A DNA stretch of 34,035 bases. Origin: Streptomyces sp. TRM64462. Lineage in GTDB: Bacteria > Actinomycetota > Actinomycetes > Streptomycetales > Streptomycetaceae. The DNA lies in assembly GCF_013362995.1 (NCBI RefSeq), contig NZ_JABWDV010000447.1, positions 1 to 34,035 on the forward strand. Direction: 5' to 3'. A model generated the notes under the pieces. It was not told the DNA's origin. It searched no databases and saw only the letters and a program-made list of their open reading frames with translations. Of the stretch, positions 26,201-33,492 are shown piece after piece (position 1 is the stretch's first letter; every line of letters starts with the position of its first letter). The position numbers and the translations under genes are program-made.

Positions 26201-27405
26201 GCGGCCTTGTGCCCGCCGCCGTCATACGTGCCCGCCTTCAGGACCGTGTCCGTCGAGAAATTGGTGTTGTACGGCGACTGGACGTAGGTTCCGGAGGTGG
26301 CGCTGAACGCGGTGACGGAGGGATCGACCCGCACGGGGAAGACCCGCTCCGGAGCCTGCAACCACTCCTGATCGAGCGAAACGGTCAGAATCTGACGGCC
26401 GTTCTCGGTTGCCAGGCCATACGTGACACCGTCGGACAGCACACCCTGATGGGCGTTCGGTGTGACATTCGCGTCTTCCATCCAGCCACGCGGCATGCGG
26501 GCGCGCTCGGTGCCGCCGGCGTCGGCGAACACCACCGCACCCTGGCCGTCCAGGGAAGCGGTGAGTCCTTCCAGCAGCAGAGGGAAGCGCCACTCGGAAG
26601 GAGCGTCCGCGTCGTTGAGGACGAGGGTCTCCTTCAGCGAGGCGTTGCCGGCGAGGAGTTCGAGATCGGCCGAGGGACGCAGGCCGGGGTAGGTGATGGT
26701 GCTGCCGTCCGCTGCTCCCTGGACGTGACCGGAGCCCTCGACGGAGTACGCCACCGACATCCCGTCGGCCACGGTGATCCGGGCGAGTGGCGCGGCGTCG
26801 GCGAACTCCGCGAAGGAGATGCCGGCCTGGGTGGAGACGGGCTGCCACGCGTCAGAGCTGTCGGCTGTGCTCATGCTGTGCGGGCCCGTGGGCTTGACGA
26901 GGGTCGTGTCGACCTGCTCCCAGACGCCGGGAGCGCGCTGGAAGTTGACGGGCTCGTTGTAGAAGCGGGTGGTGTAGCTGCCGTCCTGGTTGAGGAACGT
27001 CCGGGCCCGCTCGGCACGCTCGTCGGGGAGCTCCTTGCTGACCTTCTCGTCGAACCCGCCGGGCGGCTGGGCCGGAACCGGCGGGGGCACGGCCTCGACC
27101 TCGCCCATGGCCGGCGGCTTCGGGGCGCCAGGCAGCTTCACCTCGGACGCGCCCTGTTCGGGGCCGAGCTGCCCCGGGGCGGTCAGAGCACCGTCGCGCC
27201 CACCGGACGCCGCGGCCTCGGTACGGTTCGCGTCGGTCCGGTGCCCCAACCCGTCGGCGCCGCCCCAGCCTTGCTCGGGCCGCTCCCCGGACTCGACCGC
27301 GGCCGCGCCGAATCGGCCACCGACGGCGAGTGCCGCGTGCTCGGTGCCGACGAGTACGGCCATGACGAAGGCCATGGACAGAACGAGAGGACGCGCGACG
27401 CGCAC
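23155..27405 (-). CDS. RHS/YD-repeat polymorphic toxin, N-terminal part (signal peptide, DNRLRE-like, Ig-like, DUF6531-like, LamG)
   Basis: The upstream 1,416 codons of the giant toxin. The GTG start at 27405 follows GGGGAG 9 nt upstream. Residues 1-28 are a signal peptide ([23 protein letters not shown]). A Pro/Gly-rich segment follows, then a domain with repeated DxQ and velocity-like strands ([19 protein letters not shown]), a DNRLRE-type cell-wall-protein region near residues 370-530 ([20 protein letters not shown]), an Ig-like domain ([18 protein letters not shown]), and a DUF6531-like entry to the RHS shell ([26 protein letters not shown]). A first LamG-like domain sits at about 24,400-23,730; a second begins near 23,545 and is cut by a frameshift near 23,243, after which about 30 codons are missense to the stop. 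With the shifts repaired, the protein would be about 3,540 residues. Confidence 0.85.
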   Translation of the reverse strand: MRVARPLVLSMAFVMAVLVGTEHAALAVGGRFGAAAVESGERPEQGWGGADGLGHRTDANRTEAAASGGRDGALTAPGQLGPEQGASEVKLPGAPKPPAMGEVEAVPPPVPAQPPGGFDEKVSKELPDERAERARTFLNQDGSYTTRFYNEPVNFQRAPGVWEQVDTTLVKPTGPHSMSTADSSDAWQPVSTQAGISFAEFADAAPLARITVADGMSVAYSVEGSGHVQGAADGSTITYPGLRPSADLELLAGNASLKETLVLNDADAPSEWRFPLLLEGLTASLDGQGAVVFADAGGTERARMPRGWMEDANVTPNAHQGVLSDGVTYGLATENGRQILTVSLDQEWLQAPERVFPVRVDPSVTAFSATSGTYVQSPYNTNFSTDTVLKAGTYDGGGHKAASFLRFSGVETTLKNAWVVSANLALYNTWSYSCNARPVTVHPITSNWSESTTTQYPGPATGASLASKSFAHGWRPSGTTTWSCGPAWESIPLGAAGRQLVDDWTHGRKKNYGLAVKASVTDSNGWKQFGSDGYANGKPSLDITWTKYGATYKLGEFLSPVNATTESTMRVTVTNQGQQTWAKGGNIKLRYNLYDAANKEITDSSKIRWTALPVDVPPGGSVTLDGRIAPLTPATYTLVWTMDDVGVTRFTSQGIPGPAVKFSAVNIPPHLTAASPASGAVLHSLTPTLWAAGADQDRYPQALQYQFEVCEVEGKDTRKNCRTGTRGPVQQWAVPAGWLTWGKTYAWYAYAYDGAATSARPGPSLFTAEVPQPGVTSSLGGSDPGHEFGSRAGNFTTAATDAALPTVGPELAVTRTYNSLDPRTGGAFGAGWTTRWDVHLVEEPLGNTVLVTAADGSQARYGRNLDGTYAGPSGSTSRLTRQTDGWVLRDRSGATYHFGTDGYLARIVDGAGRGQTLTRAADGSTLTKVADDLSGRSISFTWSGGHVASVTTSPVDTGKPGLTWTYTYDGDRLTKVCPPSSATQCTTYTYEGGSLYRAGVLDANPLSYWRLGESEGAVVRSEAPSRTGLNDALYRDVVLGSAPAVAGTADTSASFDGVNSVVELPDNTLRASAFVSVEMWFRTTKAGVLASLQDAEAGQRPSRFSPYLSVDGEGRLRGQFYTVEHGGTKPIVSVQAVTDDAWHHVVLTSAGTTQTLYLDGAEVGSLTGTVQARGDQYAYLGSGWGNEGWMGVPAGTYPFQGSIDEVAVYGHALDEGTVAEHYAARTASSLMTKVVLPSGRTHATAQYDPATARLVSTTDANGGTWKVSHASYASGSAAYQDAVLAKRPQGYWRLGERNGAQATSVVGTGMDGSYRDGVDLGNPGVFADGDNTSVSLDGTEGVVEVQPEPLATASAMTLELWFRTSKPETVLFGFQNSDISQQPTSITPPSSSTAAASCAASSTRARPAPPSRPREW

Positions 27406-27549
27406 GGAAAGCTCCCCGCAGTGGTGATCAAAAGCGGGAAAGAATTACGTCACCTCACAGGATACGCACAACATCTCCACACCTTATGTGAAATTGATCA
27501 TGCGTCATACCGCCTCATACCGCACACACTTCTGGTCACCTGGCCGGTC
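27406..27549. other. Upstream region of the RHS toxin gene
   Basis: An AT-richer 144-bp stretch that must hold the toxin promoter on the minus strand. AGGATA at 27459-27464 (TATCCT on the minus strand) is a possible -10 without a convincing -35. I see no clear operator. Confidence 0.3.
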
Positions 27550-27735
27550 AACCGGACGCCGCCGGGCACGGCAGCGGCGCAGTACGACAAGCGCAACCGA
27601 CTGCTCACCCGCACGCCGGGCGGCGGCCTGATCGCCGGCGCGACGGGCACGGTGAAGCAGCGTCTGCTGACGGGCCGGCACACGGACGTGGTCGCCGCTC
27701 TGACGGCGGACGGCACGGCGGTGACCGGCTCGACC
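27550..27735 (+). pseudogene. RHS fragment in opposite orientation to the main toxin gene
   Basis: This piece encodes NRTPPGTAAAQYDKRNRLL joined directly to [13 protein letters not shown] and the following core residues up to AVTGST. In the intact gene these two blocks are separated by about 230 bp, so the fragment has an internal deletion. The first block is clearly diverged in DNA sequence; the second (27606-27731) is almost identical to the main gene. It has no start codon or ribosome-binding site of its own and the frame ends at 27843. It is what remains of a second RHS gene reading rightward toward the immunity genes at 27.9-29.0 kb. Confidence 0.8.
27606..27731 (+). repeat. Right copy of the 126-bp inverted repeat
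   Basis: Inverted match to 18268-18393 with one mismatch. The two copies bracket about 9.2 kb containing nearly the whole RHS shell, its start codon and its upstream region. Confidence 0.9.
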
Positions 27736-27889
27736 GCGGCCCGGTCGTCCGAGGGGTCCACTTTCGGCCCCATAGCACCTCAGGTGGAATTCCGTTCCGG
27801 CAGGCCACCCTCTTGTAAATGTGATCCCTGGATGGGGATGTGAGAGGGGTGGAATCAACTCAGTTCATCAAGCCACTCGAGAGGCAGCT

Positions 27890-28315
27890 GTGAAAAAAGA
27901 AGGGCAAGTGCTCGAACTCTTCCGATTCTCTGATTCGGTTCAGAGTGTCACAGTAGAGGTGGTATGTGATGCACCTATGGTGGTTGGAGAAGAGTGGTAC
28001 TATTCTGCCGAAATTGTGATGCAGAGTGGCTTCCTCAATGGGAGGGTCGGTCTGCAGGTTTCGGTAGAGGATTTGAGTGACTGGGGGCGCTGTCTTGATG
28101 CCCTTGAGGCTGAGGAGGGAATTGAATGGCCCACCGGTGGGCGCAGCGCCTGGCTGGAGGTAGTACCCGAGGACCCAGTGGAAGTGACCGTCCAGGACTC
28201 CCCCTCAACGCAGATCGCCGTACGCGTGCCGATCGACGTTACCGATACGTGGCTGAACGAGAATCGGCTGCGCCTGGAGAGGATCCGCGAGGCCATCAGG
28301 CAGGGACTCATGTAG
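27890..28315 (+). CDS. DUF5959-like protein, likely immunity-associated
   Basis: A 141-residue acidic protein. The pattern ELFRFSDSVQSVTVEVV, AEIVMQSGFLNGRVGLQVSVEDLSDWGRCLDALEAEEGIEWPTGGR, and a C-terminal LNENRLRLERIREAIRQG matches my recollection of DUF5959, a family of uncharacterised actinobacterial proteins often next to polymorphic toxin genes. I chose GTG 27890 (VKKEGQVLEL) because GAGAGG lies 5 nt upstream; the frame is open to an ATG at 27821. The gene is strikingly AT-rich at its 5' end (AAA, GAA, ATT codons), unlike the core genes, which indicates transfer. It follows the inverted RHS fragment in the same orientation, the place expected of an immunity gene whose toxin tip has been lost. 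Confidence 0.75.
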   Translation: MKKEGQVLELFRFSDSVQSVTVEVVCDAPMVVGEEWYYSAEIVMQSGFLNGRVGLQVSVEDLSDWGRCLDALEAEEGIEWPTGGRSAWLEVVPEDPVEVTVQDSPSTQIAVRVPIDVTDTWLNENRLRLERIREAIRQGLM

Positions 28316-28432
28316 ACCTCTGTGTCGTCCGGTGTAATGGTCACTGAATCTCCCGTGCACCAGACCACGAAGTCGACGTCTCCATGTCAGTCGCCAGCCA
28401 CAGCACGACAACCCTCCGCTGAAGAGCGACGC

Positions 28433-28962
28433 ATGTCGTGGGTCGACCGGCTTGTGGAGGCCGTCGGCGTGCGCCCACTCGGCCTTCGCGTCGATTGGGC
28501 TGCGATCGAGTCTCGAATCGGGACAGCCCTGCCTGCCGACTACAAAGAGCTCTGCGAGGCATTCGGCAACGGTGGCTTCTGCGACTACTTCACGGTTTAC
28601 GCTTCCGCGGACGGCGCCGACTCCAAACTGGCCGACGTGTACGAAGACAACTGGCGGATCGCTGAAGAGGACTCCGCAGGTTGGGACTACTACCTTCCGC
28701 AGGGCCTGTTCCGGCCGGGCGGCCGGGGCGGCATCTTCCAATGGGGAGCGAGCGTCCAGGGAGACGAGTTTGCCTGGCTCGCCGACAGTTCTACATCCCC
28801 CGAGTCCTGGCCAGTCCTGGCCCGGACGATGGGCAGCGCTCGGAGCGCTTCGACATGTCGATGAGCGAGTTCGTGTACCGACTGGTGGCCGACGAGTCGT
28901 TCAAAGGGTTCGGTGGATTTGGAGCGACTGGGGAGCCCCCGTACTTCACGCCCTACCCCTGA
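28433..28962 (+). pseudogene. SUKH (SMI1/KNR4) family immunity gene, frameshifted near the 3' end
   Basis: The ATG at 28433 has GAAGAG 6 nt upstream. The product starts MSWVDRLVEAVGVRPLG and shows the SUKH core DWAAIESRIGTALPADYKELCEAFGNGGF, then YVEDNW-like (YEDNWRIAEED), LFRPGGRGGIFQWG and DEFAWL. After SPESWPVLARTM, at about 28,827-28,832, the frame turns to nonsense and stops at 28864, while the next frame continues naturally as DDGQRSERFDMSMSEFVYRL, then FGGFGATGEPPYFTPYP, to 28962. One missing base explains this. Repaired, the protein would be about 177 residues. It may be a decaying immunity gene or a sequencing error. It lies 117 bp after the DUF5959-like gene in the same orientation. 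Confidence 0.75.
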
Positions 28963-29153
28963 CCCCTCTCTCGCAATGAAGCATGATGGTGTTCTTGGCC
29001 CGTACTCCTACTCCTCGGATGGGGTCGACCTGAGAAGGCAGGTCGGGCAGCAACCGCGCGATACGGAACCTGTGGCCGCGAAGGGGTCGGCGTCCCATTG
29101 CCAGGGCCGCCACCCCTTCCACTCGGCCGCGAGAGCGTCGACGGGCTGTGAGC

Positions 29154-30314
29154 TCAGTGGTTCGAGACCTGACGCCTTTCAGACACGGCCTCGGCTGCCT
29201 GTGGCCCCCAAGCGCGCAAGCGCCGCTCCAGGGGGTGTTCCACCCAGCAGTACGCCGCAGCCGACACCGTCAGGCTTACCGCCAGCACGGTCAGCCATGC
29301 CTGGGCCGTCGCCGCCAGGCCCTCCGGGCGGCCCCATACGCCCACCCATACTCGGATCACCACCTCGTGGATCAGGTACCACGCGAACGACCAGTGCCCG
29401 AGGCGCAGGGACCATTGGCCGGTCAGGCCCGTTCGGCGGGGCGTCAGGTCCGCGTGGGCCGCTGCCGCGACCAGGAGGGCGAACAGCGGGGTCGCCAGGA
29501 GTTGGGACGCCTGGTACGGGCCGTACCAGGCGGAGTCGGGGACCGTCTGCGACCAGGGGATCAGGGCCAGGTGCCAGGCGACCACCAGTGCGGCCGCCCC
29601 CCCGAGGCTCAGCGGCGGGCGCCAGCCGCGTGCCACCGCCAGGCCGGCCGTGACGCCCAGCAAGAACTGGAGTGTGCGCGTCAGCGGGAGGTAGTCCAGC
29701 GCCCACGCGCGCAGCGACGGGTCCGTCAGCAGGGCGCCGGTCGTCCAGGCCAGGAGCACGCCCGCGCACACCGTCCAGGCCACGCGGCGCCGGCCGCTCG
29801 CCGAGCGCAGCGCCGGGAGCAGCATCAGCAGCGGGAACACGGCGTAGAAGAACGCCTCGTCGCTCAGCGACCACGCCGCCGGGTTGCCGCCCCGCAGGAT
29901 CACCGGGTCCGGCATCCAGGCGTTGACCAGGAGGAGTGTCGCTGCCACCGCCTTGGCCGTCACCGTCTTGCCCAGGGCCAGCCACGCCGCGACCGACAGG
30001 GCCGTCGTCGCCGCCAGCAGCGGCCAGATGCGGGCGAAGCGGCGCCAGAGGAAGACCCCGGCCGGTACGGGCTTCCCGTCGTACGTCCACGCCAGGACGA
30101 ATCCTGACAGGACGAAGAAGAATGTCACGCCACTGCGGCCGTACCACGTGACGTCGCTGATCACGGGGAGCTCGCCCACCTGCCGTGACAGGTGGTAGAG
30201 GACCACCACCAGTGCCGCCCAGAAACGCAGGCCGGTCAGGGAGGGCAGGCGGTCTCTGCCGGACAGGTCGGCCGTGGCGGGCCGGCCGGGGCGGCGGCGG
30301 GCGGTTCTTCGCAT
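29154..30314 (-). CDS. Acyltransferase-3 family integral membrane protein (OafA/YrhL-like)
   Basis: A 386-residue multi-pass membrane protein of the acyltransferase-3 family, which transfers acyl groups (often O-acetyl) to extracellular glycans, lipids or antibiotics. The N-terminal family signature is visible: LPSLTGLRFWAALVVVLYHLS with the catalytic-type His, then GRSGVTFFFVLSGFVLAW and FLWRRFARIWPLL. About ten hydrophobic segments follow, including NAWMPDP and WSLSDEAFFYAVFPL, and the chain ends with WYLIHEVVIRVWVG and a VEHPLERRLRAW tail. The substrate cannot be read from sequence. The ATG is at 30314; GATAAT on the minus strand (30321-30326) ends 6 nt upstream, so the transcript may be leaderless. 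It follows YceI in the same orientation after a 15-bp tandem repeat. Confidence 0.9.
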   Translation of the reverse strand: MRRTARRRPGRPATADLSGRDRLPSLTGLRFWAALVVVLYHLSRQVGELPVISDVTWYGRSGVTFFFVLSGFVLAWTYDGKPVPAGVFLWRRFARIWPLLAATTALSVAAWLALGKTVTAKAVAATLLLVNAWMPDPVILRGGNPAAWSLSDEAFFYAVFPLLMLLPALRSASGRRRVAWTVCAGVLLAWTTGALLTDPSLRAWALDYLPLTRTLQFLLGVTAGLAVARGWRPPLSLGGAAALVVAWHLALIPWSQTVPDSAWYGPYQASQLLATPLFALLVAAAAHADLTPRRTGLTGQWSLRLGHWSFAWYLIHEVVIRVWVGVWGRPEGLAATAQAWLTVLAVSLTVSAAAYCWVEHPLERRLRAWGPQAAEAVSERRQVSNH

Positions 30315-30357
30315 GGCGCGATTATCCGTACCTCTCCGCCGCCCCCGGTCGTCGGGC

Positions 30358-30418
30358 CAGGCCGTGTGCCGTCAGGCCGTGTGCCGTCGGGGCCGGATGC
30401 CGTCAAGCCGTACGCCGT
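30358..30418. repeat. 15-bp tandem repeat after the YceI stop codon
   Basis: Four units: two identical copies of CAGGCCGTGTGCCGT (30358-30387), a 16-bp variant (30388-30403) and CAAGCCGTACGCCGT (30404-30418). The array touches the YceI stop codon and separates it from the acyltransferase gene. Confidence 0.8.
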
Positions 30419-31032
30419 CAGGCCGCCGAGCGGATCGCAGAGATCTCGAAGCTCAGCTTGATCTTGTCGCTGACCAGCACACCGCCCGTCTCCAGAGCCG
30501 CGTTCCACGTCAGGCCCCACTCCGAGCGCAGGATCTCCGCCTTGCCCTCGAAGCCGACGCGCTCGTTGCCGAACGGGTCCTTCGCGGCGCCGTTGAACTC
30601 CAGGTCGATGGTGACCGGCCGGGTCACGCCCTTGATGGTGAGGTCGCCGGTGATCCGGTAGTCCTCGCCGCCCAGGGCCTCGGCCGCCGTGGAGCGGAAC
30701 GTCATCAGCGGGAACTGCTCGGCGTCGAAGAAGTCGGCGCTGCGCAGGTGGCCGTCGCGGTCGGCGCTGCCCGTGTCGATCGAGGCGATCCTGATGTCGA
30801 TGGACGCCGAGGACGCCGACGGGTCCGTGCCGTCCAGGACCAGCGTGCCCTCGTAGCCCGTGAACGCGCCCCGCACGTTGGTGACCATGGCGTGGCGTGC
30901 GGTGAAGCCGATGCCGCTGTGGGACGGGTCGATGGTGTACGTACCGGTCAGCGCTGCCAGTGCCGGGTCGGCAGAGGCGGTCGCGGGGGTCGCAGCGGTC
31001 GCGGCGGCGGTGTTGCGGCTGAAGAGGCCCAT
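30418..31032 (-). CDS. YceI-family lipocalin-like protein
   Basis: A 204-residue YceI protein; family members form a beta-barrel that binds isoprenoid or other amphiphilic ligands. Visible family order: LTGTYTIDPSHSGIGFTARHAMVTNVRGAF, then IDIRIASIDTGSADRDGHLRSADFFD, FPLMTFRST, ITGDLTIKGVTRPVTIDLEF and a FEISAI end. There is no clear signal peptide: the N-terminus MGLFSRNTAAATAATP is soluble-looking, so it is probably cytoplasmic, unlike E. coli YceI. The ATG at 31032 has AAGGAG 6 nt upstream (31041-31046 on the plus strand). An excellent promoter lies about 70 bp upstream. In other Streptomyces such genes often sit beside MarR regulators; none is seen here. Confidence 0.93.
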   Translation of the reverse strand: MGLFSRNTAAATAATPATASADPALAALTGTYTIDPSHSGIGFTARHAMVTNVRGAFTGYEGTLVLDGTDPSASSASIDIRIASIDTGSADRDGHLRSADFFDAEQFPLMTFRSTAAEALGGEDYRITGDLTIKGVTRPVTIDLEFNGAAKDPFGNERVGFEGKAEILRSEWGLTWNAALETGGVLVSDKIKLSFEISAIRSAA

Positions 31033-31102
31033 GACGTGCTCCTTGGCGAAGGGAGGGGAGGGGAGAGGAAGAAATGGGTTGTTGAATGTTGAACTGAATT
31101 CG

Positions 31103-31131
31103 ACTGTAACCCTCGTCCGTTTAAAGTTCAA
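31103..31131 (-). promoter_or_regulatory. Promoter of the YceI gene (housekeeping sigma type)
   Basis: On the minus strand TTGAAC (31126-31131) and TACAGT (31103-31108) are separated by exactly 17 bp, a near-consensus HrdB-type promoter. The overlapping TTGAAC/TTTAAAC and downstream TTCAAC/TTCAA motifs could be a repressor site. Confidence 0.7.
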
Positions 31132-31292
31132 GCAATCTGCGTGAGTCGTGCAGAGTCGATGCCGCATGCCCGTCTGTGGTCGAATACGGTGACCCCGCCG
31201 CGCGTCGCCCCTCACCCGCCCCCTATCACCCCCGTTGTAGGGATCGCACAACAGCCCGGGCCTGAATGCTGGCACTTCGGCTGCCCTCCGAA

Positions 31293-31324
31293 ACGGTTCT
31301 GTTCAGGGCACACAGCAGAACCGT
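31293..31324. promoter_or_regulatory. Inverted repeat upstream of accB
   Basis: ACGGTTCTG (31293-31301) and CAGAACCGT (31316-31324) are perfect 9-bp arms with a 14-bp spacer, 60-91 bp upstream of accB. In the 351-bp divergent gap 31033-31383 this and the YceI promoter are the only structured elements I see, apart from TAGGGT at 31372-31377, a possible -10 placed 6 nt before the accB ATG. Confidence 0.45.
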
Positions 31325-31383
31325 CCGGAGACTGTACGGAGTCGACTGCGGGATTTCCTTGGTCGGCTCCGTAGGGTCAGTGC

Positions 31384-32967
31384 ATGACCGTTGTGGACGA
31401 AACCCAGGGAGAGCCCACCGACGCCCACGGGCGTGTGGCGGAGCTGCACGCCCTGCGCGAGGAGGCCCGGCGCGGCCCGAGTGAGCGCGCGACCGAGGCG
31501 CAGCACGCCAAGGGCAAGCTGACCGCCCGGGAGCGCATCGAGCTCCTGCTGGACGAGGGATCGTTCCGGGAGGTGGAGCAGTTGCGCCGGCACCGGGCGA
31601 CCGGTTTCGGACTGGAGAACAAGAAGCCCTACACCGACGGCGTCATCACCGGATGGGGCACGGTCGAGGGCCGTACGGTCTTCGTCTACGCGCACGACTT
31701 CCGGATCTTCGGCGGCGCCCTCGGCGAGGCCCACGCCACCAAGATCCACAAGATCATGGACATGGCCATCGCGGCCGGCGCACCGCTCGTCTCCCTCAAC
31801 GACGGCGCCGGTGCCCGTATCCAGGAGGGCGTCTCCGCCCTCGCCGGCTACGGCGGCATCTTCCAGCGCAACACCAAGGCCAGCGGTGTCATCCCGCAGA
31901 TCAGCGTGATGCTCGGACCCTGCGCCGGCGGCGCCGCCTACAGCCCCGCGCTGACCGACTTCGTGTTCATGGTCCGCGAGACCTCGCAGATGTTCATCAC
32001 CGGGCCCGACGTCGTCAAGGCCGTCACCGGCGAGGAGATCACCCAGAACGGGCTCGGCGGCGCCGACGTCCACGCCGAGACCAGCGGCGTCGCGCACTTC
32101 GCGTACGACGACGAGGAGACCTGCATCGCGGAGGTCCGCTACCTCCTCTCGATGCTGCCCTCCAACAACCGCGAGAACCCGCCGGCCCACCCGAGCGAGG
32201 ACCCCGCGGACCGGCGCGGCGACATACTGCTGGACCTCGTGCCGGCCGACGGCAACCGCCCGTACGACATGCACAAGGTCATCGAGGAGCTCGTCGACGA
32301 CGGCGACTACCTGGAGATCCACGAGCGCTGGGCCCGCAACATCGTCTGCGCCCTCGCCCGTCTCGACGGCCAGGTCGTCGGCATCGTCGCCAACCAGCCC
32401 CAGACCCTCGCCGGCGTCCTCGACATCGAGGCCAGCGAAAAAGCCGCGCGCTTCGTGCAGATGTGCGACGCGTTCAACATCCCGATCATCACGCTCCTCG
32501 ACGTGCCCGGCTTCCTGCCCGGTGTCGACCAGGAGCACGGCGGCATCATCCGGCACGGCGCCAAGCTGCTGTACGCGTACTGCAACGCGACCGTGCCCCG
32601 GATCAGCCTCATCCTGCGCAAGGCCTACGGCGGCGCCTACATCGTCATGGACTCGCAGTCCATCGGCGCCGACCTCACCTACGCCTGGCCCACCAACGAG
32701 ATCGCCGTCATGGGCGCCGAAGGCGCCGCCAACGTCATCTTCCGCCGGCAGATCGCCGACGCCGAGGACCCCGAGGCCATGCGCGCCCGCATGGTCAAGG
32801 AGTACAAGGCCGAGCTGATGCACCCCTACTACGCCGCGGAGCGCGGGCTCGTCGACGACGTCATCGACCCGGCCGAGACCCGCGAGGTGCTCATCAAGTC
32901 CCTCGCGATGCTCCGCACCAAGCACGCCGACCTGCCGTCCCGCAAGCACGGCAACCCGCCCCAGTAA
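31384..32967 (+). CDS. accB: Acyl-CoA carboxylase carboxyltransferase (beta) subunit, AccB type
   Basis: The carboxyltransferase of the acyl-CoA carboxylase complex, which carboxylates acetyl-CoA and propionyl-CoA with biotin carried by a separate AccA alpha subunit, giving malonyl- and methylmalonyl-CoA for fatty acids and polyketides. It is 527 residues. The two crotonase-fold halves show LNDGAGARIQEGV, GPCAGGAAYSPALTDF (first oxyanion region, about 178-193) and VPGFLPGVDQEHGGIIRHGAK with RKAYGGAYIVM (412-422). Ile420 in YGGAYIVM corresponds to position 422 of S. coelicolor, where Ile marks AccB (accepts acetyl-CoA) and Asp marks PccB. The epsilon subunit gene follows 13 bp later, which also fits accB. 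The ATG has no clear ribosome-binding site and may be on a leaderless mRNA. Confidence 0.93.
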   Translation: MTVVDETQGEPTDAHGRVAELHALREEARRGPSERATEAQHAKGKLTARERIELLLDEGSFREVEQLRRHRATGFGLENKKPYTDGVITGWGTVEGRTVFVYAHDFRIFGGALGEAHATKIHKIMDMAIAAGAPLVSLNDGAGARIQEGVSALAGYGGIFQRNTKASGVIPQISVMLGPCAGGAAYSPALTDFVFMVRETSQMFITGPDVVKAVTGEEITQNGLGGADVHAETSGVAHFAYDDEETCIAEVRYLLSMLPSNNRENPPAHPSEDPADRRGDILLDLVPADGNRPYDMHKVIEELVDDGDYLEIHERWARNIVCALARLDGQVVGIVANQPQTLAGVLDIEASEKAARFVQMCDAFNIPIITLLDVPGFLPGVDQEHGGIIRHGAKLLYAYCNATVPRISLILRKAYGGAYIVMDSQSIGADLTYAWPTNEIAVMGAEGAANVIFRRQIADAEDPEAMRARMVKEYKAELMHPYYAAERGLVDDVIDPAETREVLIKSLAMLRTKHADLPSRKHGNPPQ

Positions 32968-32980
32968 CGAGGAGCCTCTT

Positions 32981-33190
32981 GTGACCACACCCACGGCAGA
33001 CGCCTCCCTCCTCCGCGTCGAGAAGGGCCAGGCCGCCCCCGAGGAGCTCGCCGCGCTCACCGCGGTCATCCTCGCCCGCGCCAACGCCCGCCCCGCCGCC
33101 GAGCCCGCCCACCGCGGCCGCTCCACCGCCGGCTGGCGCCGCCTGGAGCGCCAGTCCGGCTTCCGGGCGCCGCACTCCTGGCAGGGCTGA
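32981..33190 (+). CDS. accE: Acyl-CoA carboxylase epsilon subunit
   Basis: A 69-residue protein of the small epsilon-subunit family that stabilises and activates the AccA-AccB complex in Streptomyces. The GTG start at 32981 has GAGGAG 6 nt upstream and lies 13 bp after accB. Typical features: a short strand then KGQAAPEELAALTAVILARA (the helix that binds the core), a Pro/Ala linker, and a basic-aromatic tail with GWRRLERQSGFRAPHSWQG. Confidence 0.92.
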   Translation: MTTPTADASLLRVEKGQAAPEELAALTAVILARANARPAAEPAHRGRSTAGWRRLERQSGFRAPHSWQG

Positions 33191-33198
33191 AACCCCCC

Positions 33199-33315
33199 GG
33201 CCTGTACGCCGGTAGCCCGTACGCCGGGAACCCGCACGTCCAGAACCCGCACGTCGGGAACCCGCACGTCGGGAACCCGCACGCCGGGAACCCGCACGTC
33301 GGGAACCCGTACGCC
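33199..33315. repeat. 15-bp tandem repeat after accE
   Basis: Seven 15-bp units (33211-33315) of consensus GGGAACCCGCACGTC, after a 12-bp partial unit at 33199, fill the space between the accE stop and its terminator. Units vary at two or three positions, alternating GCACGTC, GCACGCC and GTACGCC endings. There are no spacers, so this is not a CRISPR array. A minus-strand frame through it would encode RVPDV-like pentapeptides but has no start signals. Confidence 0.9.
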
Positions 33316-33357
33316 GCGAAGGGCCCCGCACTCGTCCTGAGTGCGGGGCCCTTCGCG
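33315..33357 (+). terminator. Very strong hairpin terminator after accE
   Basis: A perfect 19-bp stem (33315-33333 with 33339-33357) around a GTCCT loop. It has no long U tail, like many efficient Streptomyces terminators. It may act for transcripts from both sides. Confidence 0.9.
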
Positions 33358-33422
33358 TGCCTTGCCCCGCCCTGCCCTGCCCTGTGCGGCCCGGCACGGC
33401 TCGCAGCCGTCGCGTGCCGACA

Positions 33423-33469
33423 CGCCTGGGGCCCGCTCCACCGGTCGGTCGGTGTGCGGGCCCCAGGCG
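33423..33469 (-). terminator. Terminator downstream of the CvnD-like gene
   Basis: CGCCTGGGGCCCGC (33423-33436) and GCGGGCCCCAGGCG (33456-33469) form a perfect 14-bp stem with a 19-nt loop, 24 bp past the stop codon of the minus-strand gene. Confidence 0.75.
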
Positions 33470-33492
33470 CAGAAAGAACGTCGAACGCTCGC

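Noticed and set aside
17985..27843. Very long plus-strand open frames (17985-20069, 20205-22904, 24568-27843) opposite the RHS gene
   Set aside because: They are Arg/Val/Gly-rich antisense shadows caused by high GC; the minus strand carries clear YD, RHS-core and LamG motifs. Only the last 190 or so bases of the third frame are meaningful, as the inverted RHS fragment.
28963..29153. Possible gene or RNA in the gap between the SUKH remnant and the acyltransferase
   Set aside because: I found no coding pattern, tRNA shape or convincing hairpin in these 191 bp.
31384..32967. Annotation as propionyl-CoA carboxylase beta (pccB)
   Set aside because: Ile420 at the specificity position and the adjacent epsilon-subunit gene fit accB better.
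33199..33315. Possible CRISPR array
   Set aside because: Units are 15 bp and directly adjacent with no unique spacers, and no cas genes are present.
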